A DNA stretch of 64,000 bases from Chryseobacterium indologenes (GCA_001013295.1 LAZY01000010.1:1-64000), one strand, 5' to 3'. Positions 7,463-14,582 are shown, numbered from the stretch's first letter. The notes: a model not told the origin generated them from the letters alone. Translations and numbers: made by a program.

Positions 7463-7704
7463 TTTTTCTTTAATATACCTCTCCATTCACCGTTCTGATC
7501 ATAAGAATGATAAGTTAAATCATCAGCCGATATAAGCTCAAAAGGCGAAACATCTAAAGCATCAGCTATTTCTTGAACTCGGTCCGATTTAAAATTACCC
7601 TTAATACTTAAATCCAATGCCTGGCGGGATACGCCTATTTTATCCGCAAGTTGTTGCAGGGTCAGCCCCTTCTTTTTACAAATTTCTTTAACTCTTAATT
7701 CCAT
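7459..7704 (-). CDS. XRE/Cro-CI family repressor
   Basis: An 81-residue single-domain regulator with a standard XRE helix-turn-helix at about 8-60 (KGLTLQQLADKIGVSRQALD, EIADALDVSPFELI). It has no C-terminal peptidase domain, so induction cannot run through RecA-driven self-cleavage as in lambda CI. It is the only leftward gene in the early region and reads away from three palindromic operators shared with a rightward promoter. That is the layout of a lysogeny switch. Its own promoter box places the transcript start at or next to the ATG, suggesting a leaderless message. Confidence 0.85.
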   Translation of the reverse strand: MELRVKEICKKKGLTLQQLADKIGVSRQALDLSIKGNFKSDRVQEIADALDVSPFELISADDLTYHSYDQNGEWRGILKKN

Positions 7705-7708
7705 ACTG

Positions 7709-7739
7709 CAAATATAATGTAAAACAATTCTTTTACAAA
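7709..7739 (-). promoter_or_regulatory. Leftward promoter of the repressor gene
   Basis: On the minus strand the -7 box TATATTTG (bases 7716-7709) fits the Bacteroidota consensus TAnnTTTG, and TTTG (7739-7736) lies 19 bases upstream as the -33 element. Start of transcription would fall within a few bases of the repressor ATG at 7704. Operator 1 occupies the spacer. Confidence 0.65.
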
Positions 7740-7802
7740 TATAATAAAAAGTAAATAAAAAACTTTACAAAATATTTGGTAGTGTAAAATAAAACCTTTA
7801 CA
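7718..7802. promoter_or_regulatory. Three 20-bp operators between divergent promoters
   Basis: Three same-sized sites: O1 TGTAAAACAATTCTTTTACA (7718-7737), O2 AGTAAATAAAAAACTTTACA (7750-7769) and O3 TGTAAAATAAAACCTTTACA (7783-7802). The shared form is TGTAAA-N8-TTTACA; O1 is extended to seven-base arms and O2 has one mismatch. Centres are 32 and 33 bases apart, about three helical turns, which would favour cooperative binding on one face. O1 covers the leftward promoter spacer and O3 overlaps the rightward -7 box. Confidence 0.75.
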
Positions 7803-7806
7803 TTTG
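7775..7806 (+). promoter_or_regulatory. Rightward early promoter
   Basis: TTTG at 7775-7778, a 20-base spacer and TACATTTG at 7799-7806 give a perfect match to the flavobacterial promoter consensus. It would start transcription near 7813, ahead of the gene at 7850. Operator 3 lies between the two boxes and overlaps the -7 box, so repressor binding would block polymerase. Confidence 0.7.
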
Positions 7807-7849
7807 AAGAGTCGAATCAAAGTAACATTTATTAAAAAATTCAACAACA

Positions 7850-8134
7850 ATGAAAAATTTCAAAAAATTAAAAGAAAAAAGACCTGGATTAGCGAGTGAA
7901 TTAGAGTCAATGTCTAGAGAAGAGCTGATGGAACATTATGCAATTGAACTTTCTGAAAAAGATGAACTAGAAGAGTATAAAGAAAATCAAGAATTCTATA
8001 AGACAGAGCTCGAATATATTGTAGGGTTGGCAGAAGACTGGCTTACGAAAAATAGAAAAGATAAGCATCATATTATCATTGAAATTGGAAAAGGAAAGTT
8101 GCTGTATACTCACGAAGAGAAGACGTTTATTTAA
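7850..8134 (+). CDS. First rightward gene after the switch; unknown helical protein (94 aa)
   Basis: A 94-residue acidic, probably coiled-coil protein (SREELMEHYAIELSEKDELE). It occupies the place of cro in lambda but shows no helix-turn-helix, so it is not an obvious second repressor. It could be an antirepressor or an unrelated early protein. A strong hairpin with a T-run follows 54 bases after its stop, which would limit expression of downstream genes from the early promoter unless read through. Confidence 0.6.
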   Translation: MKNFKKLKEKRPGLASELESMSREELMEHYAIELSEKDELEEYKENQEFYKTELEYIVGLAEDWLTKNRKDKHHIIIEIGKGKLLYTHEEKTFI

Positions 8135-8187
8135 AATTTGAGCAGACCTGGGCAAGTCAATAAAAGGCCTACATGGTTATTAGTTTT

Positions 8188-8211
8188 CCCCGGTTCCCGG
8201 ACCGGGGTTTT
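8188..8211 (+). terminator. Intrinsic terminator
   Basis: CCCCGGT (8188-8194) pairs with ACCGGGG (8201-8207) around a 6-base loop, followed by TTTT. It separates the first early gene from the accessory genes. Confidence 0.7.
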
Positions 8212-8241
8212 AAAAAATCAAACAATTTAATTCAAAATATT

Positions 8242-9063
8242 ATGAATACAGAGTACAAATACACAACCGACGGAAAAAAAGTGATTGTCGTTGGAAACCT
8301 TAACAGTCAAGAAAAAATAGTCCAAGAAATTTTTATTGTAAATGGAAATGAAATTCCATCTGGTGAAAATTTCGTAGTGAAATCTTTGCATGATGCTCCT
8401 GCTGTTTCATGGAAGGAAACCAAGTTACAGGAACTTGAATCACGATATGAAAAAGACAAAAAAGAATGGGATTCAAAAATTGAGAGATTAAACCAAGATA
8501 AGAGACTTGCTTATGATTCTTTGTCAGCCCGGGTAAAATGGCTACGAAATGTAGCGAAAGAGCCAAGGGATGAAGAATTTAAAAAGGTTGTTAATCAAGT
8601 GGCAGATTTTCTATCTGATTCTGAAAAATGGGTTTTTGTTAGAAATTATTCTGGATGGGAATTGGAAAAGTTCAATGATGAAGGTGTTAATAACTTAATA
8701 GATCGTTTTGAAAGCGGCTATGGTCGAAAAAGATTCGATGAAATGAGGTTGCTTTCTCTTTTTGGCCGATCTGACGGAAGTCTTGTATTTAGAATCAATG
8801 ATTATAGTGATGGAAGTGGAAGTGATAAAGATGTTGTGTTTTTTAAGTCAAAAGAAGAGGCTTTGACCTTCATGCAAATAGAATTTGATAAGCTTGATAA
8901 ATATAGCGATGATCATTTAAAAACAGCAGAAAAATTTAGTTTAAAAGTTGATGCTGGAAAGCTAAAATTTTACGATGCTGCAAAAAGAGCAAATATTGAA
9001 AGACAGATCAAGGAACATCAAACTAGAATTGATGAATTACTAACCAAACTAAATAAATCATGA
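8242..9063 (+). CDS. Hypothetical phage protein with coiled coil (273 aa)
   Basis: I start this at the ATG at 8242 because a longer frame from 8173 would translate the terminator. Residues 60-110 form a charged coiled coil (LQELESRYEKDKKEWDSKIE), and the C-terminus is helical with RQIKEHQTRIDELLTKLNK. The central part (about 130-230) is a mixed alpha/beta domain with no motif I recognise. It overlaps the YopX gene by four bases. Confidence 0.65.
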   Translation: MNTEYKYTTDGKKVIVVGNLNSQEKIVQEIFIVNGNEIPSGENFVVKSLHDAPAVSWKETKLQELESRYEKDKKEWDSKIERLNQDKRLAYDSLSARVKWLRNVAKEPRDEEFKKVVNQVADFLSDSEKWVFVRNYSGWELEKFNDEGVNNLIDRFESGYGRKRFDEMRLLSLFGRSDGSLVFRINDYSDGSGSDKDVVFFKSKEEALTFMQIEFDKLDKYSDDHLKTAEKFSLKVDAGKLKFYDAAKRANIERQIKEHQTRIDELLTKLNKS

Positions 9064-9527
9064 GAGAAATAAAATTCAGAGGGCAAAAGACAATAACGAA
9101 AGAGTGGGTGTTCGGATCTGTATTTTCAGTTGCAGATGAAGATTATACTTCAATAATAACAAATTTGGTAACACTAGATTTTGAAGATAATGGGACTAAT
9201 TACCATGGTTTTCAAGTCAATTCTGAAACAGTTGGCCAGTATACAGGACTTAAGGACAAAAACGGAGTAGAGATTTATGAGGGGGATATAGTCAGAATAC
9301 TTTATACTGATTGGAGTAGTAAGCCAGAATCAGACCCTAAATCTTTGCATGACTACCTAAATGATATAGCTAGTGTTGCTAAGGTGGTTTTTGAAAATAA
9401 TTCTTGGATGGTTTCTATCTATGGAAAGAAATTCAATGAATGGTATTTGAATGATATTATGCCTGGTAAACATGGATTTATTGAAGTAATCGGCAACATT
9501 CACTCCAATCCGGAGCTTTTAAAATAA
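9060..9527 (+). CDS. YopX family protein
   Basis: A 155-residue member of the YopX family found in many Gram-positive and Bacteroidota phages. Family hallmarks: MREIKFRGQ at the start, VGQYTGLKDKNGVEIYEGDI in the middle and FIEVIGNIHSNPELL at the end. The biochemical role of the family is not settled. A second, shorter copy lies at 29248-29595 on the other strand. Confidence 0.85.
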   Translation: MREIKFRGQKTITKEWVFGSVFSVADEDYTSIITNLVTLDFEDNGTNYHGFQVNSETVGQYTGLKDKNGVEIYEGDIVRILYTDWSSKPESDPKSLHDYLNDIASVAKVVFENNSWMVSIYGKKFNEWYLNDIMPGKHGFIEVIGNIHSNPELLK

Positions 9528-9536
9528 CCACGGAAC

Positions 9537-9556
9537 CCCGGCCGTATTCTTCCGGG
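9537..9556 (+). terminator. Intergenic hairpin, weak terminator
   Basis: CCCGG (9537-9541) pairs with CCGGG (9552-9556). An A/T-rich tail rather than a clean T-run follows. It is one of a series of hairpins between accessory genes. Confidence 0.4.
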
Positions 9557-9578
9557 AAATAATTTAAAATTTTTATCA

Positions 9579-9920
9579 ATGAAAAAACTATTTTTTGTAG
9601 GCGTATTTACGCTTACCTCACTGGCTGCGTGCCAAAATGAAACAACTACTCCAGAAGTAGAAAAGCAAATTAATACAGATGTAGCCTTAGCAATGGTAAA
9701 GTCTGCTGCCAATGGTGAATCCTCAAAGCCTAATCCTAATGGTGCATCTATAAGCTGCCATGATAATTACAGCAACCCAAGCGGTAACGCCTGTGTGTGG
9801 GTAAATGGTCAGCAATTTAACGTAACATGGCATGAGGGGTTTGAAATGAATAATGATACAGGGATTCCATATCCAACAACCATATGGAATTCTACTCCAG
9901 CCTCATTCTGCAACTGCTAA
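9579..9920 (+). CDS. Small prophage lipoprotein
   Basis: A 113-residue secreted protein. The first 19 residues are a lipoprotein signal (basic MKK, hydrophobic core, lipobox LAAC at 16-19), so Cys19 would be lipidated. The mature part has six cysteines, in SCHDNYSNPSGNACVW and a terminal FCNC, and would be disulphide-braced. It sits alone between hairpins in the accessory region, consistent with a gene expressed from the prophage that alters the host surface, for example superinfection exclusion. That role is inference. Confidence 0.7.
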   Translation: MKKLFFVGVFTLTSLAACQNETTTPEVEKQINTDVALAMVKSAANGESSKPNPNGASISCHDNYSNPSGNACVWVNGQQFNVTWHEGFEMNNDTGIPYPTTIWNSTPASFCNC

Positions 9921-9926
9921 TCACCT

Positions 9927-9944
9927 GGCCCTTCGGGGCCTTTT
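9927..9944 (+). terminator. Terminator with TTCG tetraloop
   Basis: GGCCC (9927-9931), loop TTCG, GGGCC (9936-9940), then TTTT. A C(TTCG)G tetraloop makes this a very stable hairpin for its size. It lies seven bases after the lipoprotein stop. Confidence 0.75.
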
Positions 9945-9962
9945 AATTCAAATTAAATCACA

Positions 9963-10154
9963 ATGAAAGTAAAACGAATTGTTGCAAACCATCAAGGGTG
10001 TGAAATATATGGAACCTTTCCTTATAGTGACGATGATCTCTATTGTTGGTTTAGTCATTATAATGGCAATATAACCGATTGCTCATTTCTCTTTGATAAT
10101 CGAGCTTTAAGAGGTGTAAAATTAGAAATAACCATTAAAGAATATGAAATATGA
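9963..10154 (+). CDS. Small phage protein of unknown function (63 aa)
   Basis: A 63-residue protein (MKVKRIVANHQGCEIYGTF), predicted as a compact beta-rich fold. It follows the TTCG terminator and a leader motif, and its stop overlaps the next ATG by four bases. No family recognised. Confidence 0.55.
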   Translation: MKVKRIVANHQGCEIYGTFPYSDDDLYCWFSHYNGNITDCSFLFDNRALRGVKLEITIKEYEI

Positions 10155-10465
10155 GTCACCAAGAGAAACAACGCATATTTGATCAATTAGTACAAAACAT
10201 TGATCCGGAAACTATAAGACAAGGGCCGGTCCCTTTAGACCATTTTGAAGACTGGGAAGATTTACTAATAGCATTCAGATATAGTAATATCAGCTTACAA
10301 TCATTAACTAAGATAATATTTGAAGCCTGTGATCTCGTACAGGAGGAACAACAAAAACGTATTGCTGAGAACATGAATTGGGACCGATGTAAAAATAAAG
10401 GGTCTGAATGTAGAACCGACAAACACGAAAACTCCATACTTAACCCCGAAAACCTTATCAAATGA
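10151..10465 (+). CDS. Hypothetical phage protein, helical (104 aa)
   Basis: A 104-residue, largely helical and hydrophilic protein. It is coupled by 4-base overlaps to the gene before it and to the cytosine methylase after it, so it may be made in step with the methylase. No motif recognised. Confidence 0.55.
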   Translation: MSHQEKQRIFDQLVQNIDPETIRQGPVPLDHFEDWEDLLIAFRYSNISLQSLTKIIFEACDLVQEEQQKRIAENMNWDRCKNKGSECRTDKHENSILNPENLIK

Positions 10466-11148
10466 ATAAATACTTAATACTTAACTTATATGCCTGCTTA
10501 GGCGGAAATAGGTATAAGTGGGATGAAGTAGCAAAGGCTGCAGGCATTGAAATACAGGTGACAGCTGTGGAGTTAGATCCTGAACTAGCAAGACTTTATC
10601 AAGAGCGTTTTCCGAATGATATTGTAATTGTTGCTGATGCCCATCAGTATCTATTGGGCCACTATAAAGAATTTGACTTTATATGGAGTTCGCCTCCTTG
10701 TCCTAGCCATTCTAAAGCAAGGTACTGGGGCAGTAAAGGCGGTCAATGTAAGGTTGTATACCCTGAAATGAGCCTCTATCAAGAAATAATTTTACTTCAA
10801 AAATATTACGCTGGCAAATGGTTGGTCGAAAATGTAAATCCATACTATGAACCTTTAATCCCAGCCGAAAAAAGAGGAAGACACCTGTACTGGACTAATT
10901 TAAAATTACCACAAATATTAAGTGAAAGGCATGATGTTGCTGTAGAAAGAGGAAAAGATGAATTGAAGAATCTATGTGAATTTCATGATTATAATTTCAG
11001 GCAGTACAAAGGCAATCAGCCTATTAATAAGATAGCGCGCAATCTCGTGGACTTCGAATCAGGAAAAACAATTTTTGAATGTGTTCTGCAAAAAGAACCT
11101 AAGCGAATTATTAACAGTCTATTTGATAACGAATTTATGACACTATGA
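10462..11148 (+). CDS. Very short C5-cytosine DNA methyltransferase
   Basis: A 228-residue 5-methylcytosine-type enzyme. Motif I appears as NLYACLGGNRYKW, motif II as TAVELDPELARLY, the catalytic motif IV as SSPPCPSHS (PC with the nucleophilic cysteine) and motif VI as VENVNPYYEPL, with RRG/RGRHLYW later. Normal enzymes are 300-450 residues; here no separate target-recognition domain is visible and the C-terminus is short. It may use a partner for recognition or have low specificity. No cognate nuclease lies nearby. It is the second DNA methylase of this prophage. Confidence 0.75.
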   Translation: MNKYLILNLYACLGGNRYKWDEVAKAAGIEIQVTAVELDPELARLYQERFPNDIVIVADAHQYLLGHYKEFDFIWSSPPCPSHSKARYWGSKGGQCKVVYPEMSLYQEIILLQKYYAGKWLVENVNPYYEPLIPAEKRGRHLYWTNLKLPQILSERHDVAVERGKDELKNLCEFHDYNFRQYKGNQPINKIARNLVDFESGKTIFECVLQKEPKRIINSLFDNEFMTL

Positions 11149-11600
11149 AAGCACTAGAAGAACTAACCCGTGATATACGGGAGAAGCTGCCAAGGCTGAT
11201 GGAATTAACCGAATGGCAAAGGTTGATCACATTGATACACGATGAATCAAATGATATTTACGAAGGGGATTATGAGACAATTGGAATCGGTGCAGACCTT
11301 TTGGAAAATGGGAATGTAGAAATTGGGGGTTATGAATATGAGATCGGGAAAGACTTTGATATTGTAGGCAAAGATCCAATGCTTAACGATGTACTGGAGT
11401 GGCATTCAAAGCTTTATTCAAAAAACAGTCATTTTGAAGTATTCAATATTGTAATGAATGAAGAAAAGCATCCGGCGGGTATATTCATAGATTATTTAGA
11501 AGAAGATACTGCAAGGTTTGTATGGGATTTATCAAAGCCTTATTTAAAAGACCAATCCCAGGAACTTGTTCAATTTCTGCACGGGTTGATAAAAAAATAA
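11145..11600 (+). CDS. Hypothetical phage protein (151 aa)
   Basis: A 151-residue acidic protein beginning MKALEELTRDIREKL, overlapping the cytosine methylase stop by four bases. Alternating helical and beta segments, with no motif recognised. Two hairpins follow its stop. Confidence 0.55.
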   Translation: MKALEELTRDIREKLPRLMELTEWQRLITLIHDESNDIYEGDYETIGIGADLLENGNVEIGGYEYEIGKDFDIVGKDPMLNDVLEWHSKLYSKNSHFEVFNIVMNEEKHPAGIFIDYLEEDTARFVWDLSKPYLKDQSQELVQFLHGLIKK

Positions 11601-11604
11601 GATC

Positions 11605-11651
11605 GTTCCATTTTGGAACATGCTGAACGTTTCCCCGATCCCGGGAAAACG
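11605..11651 (+). terminator. Two consecutive hairpins
   Basis: GTTCCA (11605-11610) pairs with TGGAAC (11614-11619). Then CGTTTCCC (11628-11635) pairs with GGGAAAACG (11643-11651) with one bulge. Neither has a long T-run, so termination strength is uncertain. Confidence 0.45.
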
Positions 11652-11691
11652 ATAATCTAAATAACAATTTTAACTCAAAAACAATAATACA

Positions 11692-12000
11692 ATGAACAAT
11701 TTAGAAATCCAACAACCAAAAGCAATTACCTGGAACGAACTTAAAGAATTTGTGAATTCTATTCCGGAAGAATTATTAAACAACACAGCACATATAATGC
11801 TTGAAGACGAATCAACAGCACGAGAGCTAAATGAGCCATTTTTTCAAGAGGAAGATATTTGGTTTAATATTGATGATAGCGATGATTCGGGAACCCTGAA
11901 AGATTTAACAGAGGTTCATAATTCAGAAGATGATCCTTTTATTTTGGATGATTATAGACTAACAACGCCAAAAGGAACGCCTTTTCTTTGGTCTTACTAA
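11692..12000 (+). CDS. Acidic phage protein (102 aa)
   Basis: A 102-residue, strongly acidic protein (DDSDDSGTLKDL, SEDDPFILDDY). Strong negative charge can mark DNA mimics or inhibitors of DNA-binding enzymes, but nothing more specific supports that here. It is a single-gene unit between hairpins. Confidence 0.55.
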   Translation: MNNLEIQQPKAITWNELKEFVNSIPEELLNNTAHIMLEDESTARELNEPFFQEEDIWFNIDDSDDSGTLKDLTEVHNSEDDPFILDDYRLTTPKGTPFLWSY

Positions 12001-12008
12001 TTAACCCC

Positions 12009-12030
12009 GTGCCATCTTAGGGTGGCACTT
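12009..12030 (+). terminator. Intergenic hairpin
   Basis: GTGCCA (12009-12014) pairs with TGGCAC (12023-12028) and is followed by TTT. It lies directly after the acidic protein gene. Confidence 0.5.
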
Positions 12031-12043
12031 TAAAAGAAAGATT

Positions 12044-12295
12044 ATGGAAAATAATAAAAAACAATGTCCTGAGTTTCCTCATTTTGGAGCTAATTATCCA
12101 GATGCAAGATGCATTGATGGTTACTTGTGGGATTTAGATAGAAGTGATGATAACGGTGGTCTATATGGCGGAGGAGATGATCCTTGCCCGTTCTGTAACA
12201 CTGAAGAATATATCGAATGGTGTGTAGATGAAGATTTTACAAGAGAGATGGCTGAAAAACACATTGAATATTTAAACAAAAAACATAACTCATGA
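12044..12295 (+). CDS. Small phage protein with CPFC zinc-type motif (83 aa)
   Basis: An 83-residue protein rich in glycine and aspartate, with cysteines at CPEFPH, ARCIDG, DDPCPFCNT and EWCVD. The CPFC pair with the other cysteines could bind zinc. It overlaps the next gene by four bases. I know similar small proteins only from phage genomes, without function. Confidence 0.55.
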   Translation: MENNKKQCPEFPHFGANYPDARCIDGYLWDLDRSDDNGGLYGGGDDPCPFCNTEEYIEWCVDEDFTREMAEKHIEYLNKKHNS

Positions 12296-12660
12296 TAGAA
12301 GCACAAGAACTCCGCTTAGAAAATTGGGTTTATGACAGTTTTAAAAATAGAGTAGTAAAAGTTTGGGGCATTGACTCAAATCACGATCAAATAACGGTTA
12401 ATTATGCAAATGGCTCAGGTGTTTACACTGAGGATTTGAAATATATTGATCCCATAGAGCTAACAGAAGAGTGGCTTCTGAAGTTTGGGTTTACAAGACA
12501 GCCTTGGGGGCTTGTTATTGGCAATCTTTTATTTAAAGACAAAAACCATGAATGTAAAGAGCTGACTTTAGAAGTAGGAAACGGTTTTAGAACAACAGTT
12601 AAATACGTCCACCAACTCCAGAATCTCTACTTCGCATTGGTAGGGGAAGAACTAAAATAA
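12292..12660 (+). CDS. Conserved-looking phage protein (122 aa)
   Basis: A 122-residue protein beginning with AQELRLENWVYDS, then IELTEEWLLKFGF, and ending YVHQLQNLYFALVGEEL. This combination recurs in Bacteroidota phage genomes as I remember them, but has no known function. The N-terminal third looks like a small beta-barrel. Confidence 0.6.
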   Translation: MIEAQELRLENWVYDSFKNRVVKVWGIDSNHDQITVNYANGSGVYTEDLKYIDPIELTEEWLLKFGFTRQPWGLVIGNLLFKDKNHECKELTLEVGNGFRTTVKYVHQLQNLYFALVGEELK

Positions 12661-12665
12661 CAGAT

Positions 12666-12904
12666 ATGATGCCAAAGAAATTATACTTCAATACAGCTAT
12701 AAAAGTTTTAGAAAACGAACAAAATTTCTTGTTTGGTTTTACCCATGGAATGGCATAATAAGGAACAAAGATGGTGAAACGGTCGGCACAATGTCAACTG
12801 CAGTTATGGATAGGTTAATTTCTGATGAAAGAATAGTGTCAATTGGGAGAGGTTCTGAATTACTGGATCACGAAAAATATTATAAACTGAAAAAATCATG
12901 TTAA
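12666..12904 (+). pseudogene. Small gene split by a -1 frame change at AAATTTC
   Basis: The frame from ATG 12666 encodes 30 residues and stops at 12758. The -1 frame continues to the stop at 12902-12904 and reads smoothly (FLVWFYPWNGIIRNKDGETV, TAVMDRLISDERIVS). Joining the two at the heptamer AAATTTC (12722-12728), in the phase A AAT TTC, gives one plausible 79-residue protein. Either one A was lost from the A-run, making a pseudogene or a sequence error, or it uses programmed -1 frameshifting. The second half ends by overlapping the next gene start, as expected of a real gene. Confidence 0.6.
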
Positions 12905-13368
12905 AAACAATTGAATTAGAACTAAACAAAAGACTCCTTATTGTGGAGTATACAGAAATGAAATATTTACATATAGATTATAGGAATACGAAAGCTGATA
13001 ATGTTATATGCCTAAATGGAAAAAATGTAAAAGTAAAAGCGATCTGCAAAGGCTCAGAGTTTACAGAGGATATGGCTGAAGGATTAGTCGAGGTTCTTTG
13101 GAAAGGCTTTAAAAATTACTCTCAAAATGAGCCTGTAGGAAACTACAAAAGATTAGTTGTTAATACTGCCATGGTATCCTTCATTTCCGCTATCCAGGCT
13201 AAAGGCTGGCATTGGGGTGAGAATCCCTATGAAAAAGAAGTCGACTCATTAGTTGAAGATAATTCTGCAATTGGTTGTGCTAAATATAGAAAGGCTTTTC
13301 ATGAATGGCAGGAATCCGAATCCCGCACATTGTACCCTGAGAAATGTATAATCTATGAAATACTGTAG
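12898..13368 (+). CDS. Hypothetical phage protein (156 aa)
   Basis: A 156-residue protein with an N-terminal beta-rich part and a helical middle (FTEDMAEGLVEVLWKGFKNY, NTAMVSFISAIQAKGWHWG). It starts inside the end of the frame-split gene. No motif recognised. Confidence 0.55.
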   Translation: MLKTIELELNKRLLIVEYTEMKYLHIDYRNTKADNVICLNGKNVKVKAICKGSEFTEDMAEGLVEVLWKGFKNYSQNEPVGNYKRLVVNTAMVSFISAIQAKGWHWGENPYEKEVDSLVEDNSAIGCAKYRKAFHEWQESESRTLYPEKCIIYEIL

Positions 13369-13370
13369 AT

Positions 13371-13517
13371 ATGGCAGTGTATATTTTATTATTATGTGCA
13401 AATTTAATTTTTGCAATAATGAATTATAAAGGCAAAAACTATAAAGCAGCATTATTTAGTTCTTTCGTTTCTGGGATGGTTCTAGGTAAGATTATAAGTG
13501 CATCATTTGATATGTAA
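13371..13517 (+). CDS. Small membrane protein (48 aa)
   Basis: ATG 13371 opens 48 codons: a first membrane span (VYILLLCANLIFAIM), a basic turn (NYKGKNYK) and a second, weaker span (FSSFVSGMVLGKIISA). The start is two bases after the upstream stop. It could be a holin-like or toxin-like peptide, or a small envelope protein; not decided by sequence. Confidence 0.45.
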   Translation: MAVYILLLCANLIFAIMNYKGKNYKAALFSSFVSGMVLGKIISASFDM

Positions 13518-13565
13518 TTACGGAAACCCATAACTTAAAACCAAACAACAAAAGTAAATTGCGAA

Positions 13566-13661
13566 ATGAATTTCTTTAAAAACTTATCCTTTGAAGATAA
13601 AATAGAACTGGCCTTTATGGATGTTCTGTTAATTATTGCGCTTTATCTTCTCTTCATGTAG
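13566..13661 (+). CDS. Very small membrane peptide (31 aa)
   Basis: A 31-codon frame with an amphipathic start (MNFFKNLSFEDKIELAF) and a single membrane span (VLLIIALYLLFM) running to the stop. Short single-span peptides of this type are often toxins or regulators. Evidence is composition only. Confidence 0.35.
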   Translation: MNFFKNLSFEDKIELAFMDVLLIIALYLLFM

Positions 13662-13673
13662 TATCTTTACTCC

Positions 13674-13883
13674 ATGGAAGAAATAGAAGAAAAATTTTAT
13701 GAACTCGTAAAAGAGCAGTACGAAAGAACCGGAGGATCAAACGGTCTTAGTACGTACAGAGTTAATGACAAAATAGGGGTAAGTCACCAGCAATTGAGAG
13801 AGGCTATTGATACCCTGCTCAAGAAAAAGAAAATAGCTATCCTAAACCACTTAAATGGTATCAGCTACACCCTTCCAAAATAA
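13674..13883 (+). CDS. Small winged-helix protein (69 aa)
   Basis: A 69-residue protein whose centre (TYRVNDKIGVSHQQLREAID) is a helix-turn-helix followed by LLKKKKIAIL and a short beta wing (NGISYTLPK). This is a GntR/MarR-size winged helix with no effector domain. It is the last rightward gene before a leftward block that also contains a helix-turn-helix protein. Confidence 0.55.
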   Translation: MEEIEEKFYELVKEQYERTGGSNGLSTYRVNDKIGVSHQQLREAIDTLLKKKKIAILNHLNGISYTLPK

Positions 13884-13885
13884 AG

Positions 13886-13912
13886 CCCCTGAATTAACAG
13901 GGGTGTTTGTTT
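13886..13912 (+). terminator. Terminator between convergent genes
   Basis: CCCCTG (13886-13891), loop AATTAA, CAGGGG (13898-13903), then TGTTTGTTT. It lies between the rightward winged-helix gene and a leftward gene ending at 13911. Confidence 0.7.
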
Positions 13913-14372
13913 AAGAAAGTCTTGTAATTGTATATTCAAGATCACATACTTCGCCTTCAAATTCATTATAATAATTAAAACACAAACTTTCGTCTATTTT
14001 TAAAGCTTCTGTTCTAATGAGCTTGTGAATGTTCATGGGAATTATTTTAGTTGTAACAACGTCTAGTCTATCAATAAATTTTTCAGTTTTATTTTTTACA
14101 TTATCTTTAATTACTAAAGAATATTGTCTACTGTTAATATTTTCCATTTGCGTCCATTCAGGGCTACCTATTTTCAAAAATCTAGAATATTCTATTTTAA
14201 CTTGAGACGTATCTTTTTTCCATATGTTACTGCTTGTTATTTTGTATTCAAAACTTTCAGTTTCCATTTCTTTTAAAAATAAAACAGCTATACTATTAGC
14301 CAGCTTAATATCTGAAGTATTAACATGCAATGCAGTGAGTCTTTCATCGTGTCTAGTAACTTTAATTTCCAT
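13911..14372 (-). CDS. Hypothetical phage protein (153 aa)
   Basis: A 153-residue mixed alpha/beta protein, beginning MEIKVTRHDERLTALHVN. It is the last gene of a short leftward block. No family recognised. Confidence 0.5.
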   Translation of the reverse strand: MEIKVTRHDERLTALHVNTSDIKLANSIAVLFLKEMETESFEYKITSSNIWKKDTSQVKIEYSRFLKIGSPEWTQMENINSRQYSLVIKDNVKNKTEKFIDRLDVVTTKIIPMNIHKLIRTEALKIDESLCFNYYNEFEGEVCDLEYTITRLS

Positions 14373-14387
14373 TAGATATAGTTTTTA

Positions 14388-14582
14388 TTAGGGATGTTTG
14401 TTTAAAATAGATTTACAGTGATTTAAAATCTTACTGTAATTTTCATCATTAAATTTATTTCGCTGTTGTAGCTTTATTTTTTTATGAACAGTACTTTCGC
14501 CTACTCCAAGTATCTCAGCAATTTTATTAACTGAAAGCCCTAAATTACTGATCAGATCTATAGTTTTTTCGTGTGAAGTCAT
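14388..14582 (-). CDS. Small helix-turn-helix protein (64 aa)
   Basis: A 64-residue protein with a clear helix-turn-helix at about 13-40 (LGLSVNKIAEILGVGESTVH followed by KKIKLQQ). It overlaps the upstream gene stop by one base (TAATG), so the two are coupled. Likely a regulator of the leftward block or a Cro-like partner of the main switch. Confidence 0.65.
   Translation of the reverse strand: MTSHEKTIDLISNLGLSVNKIAEILGVGESTVHKKIKLQQRNKFNDENYSKILNHCKSILNKHP

Noticed and set aside
8173..8241. Upstream extension of the 273-residue protein
   Set aside because: Would translate through a GC-rich terminator; ATG 8242 is a better start.
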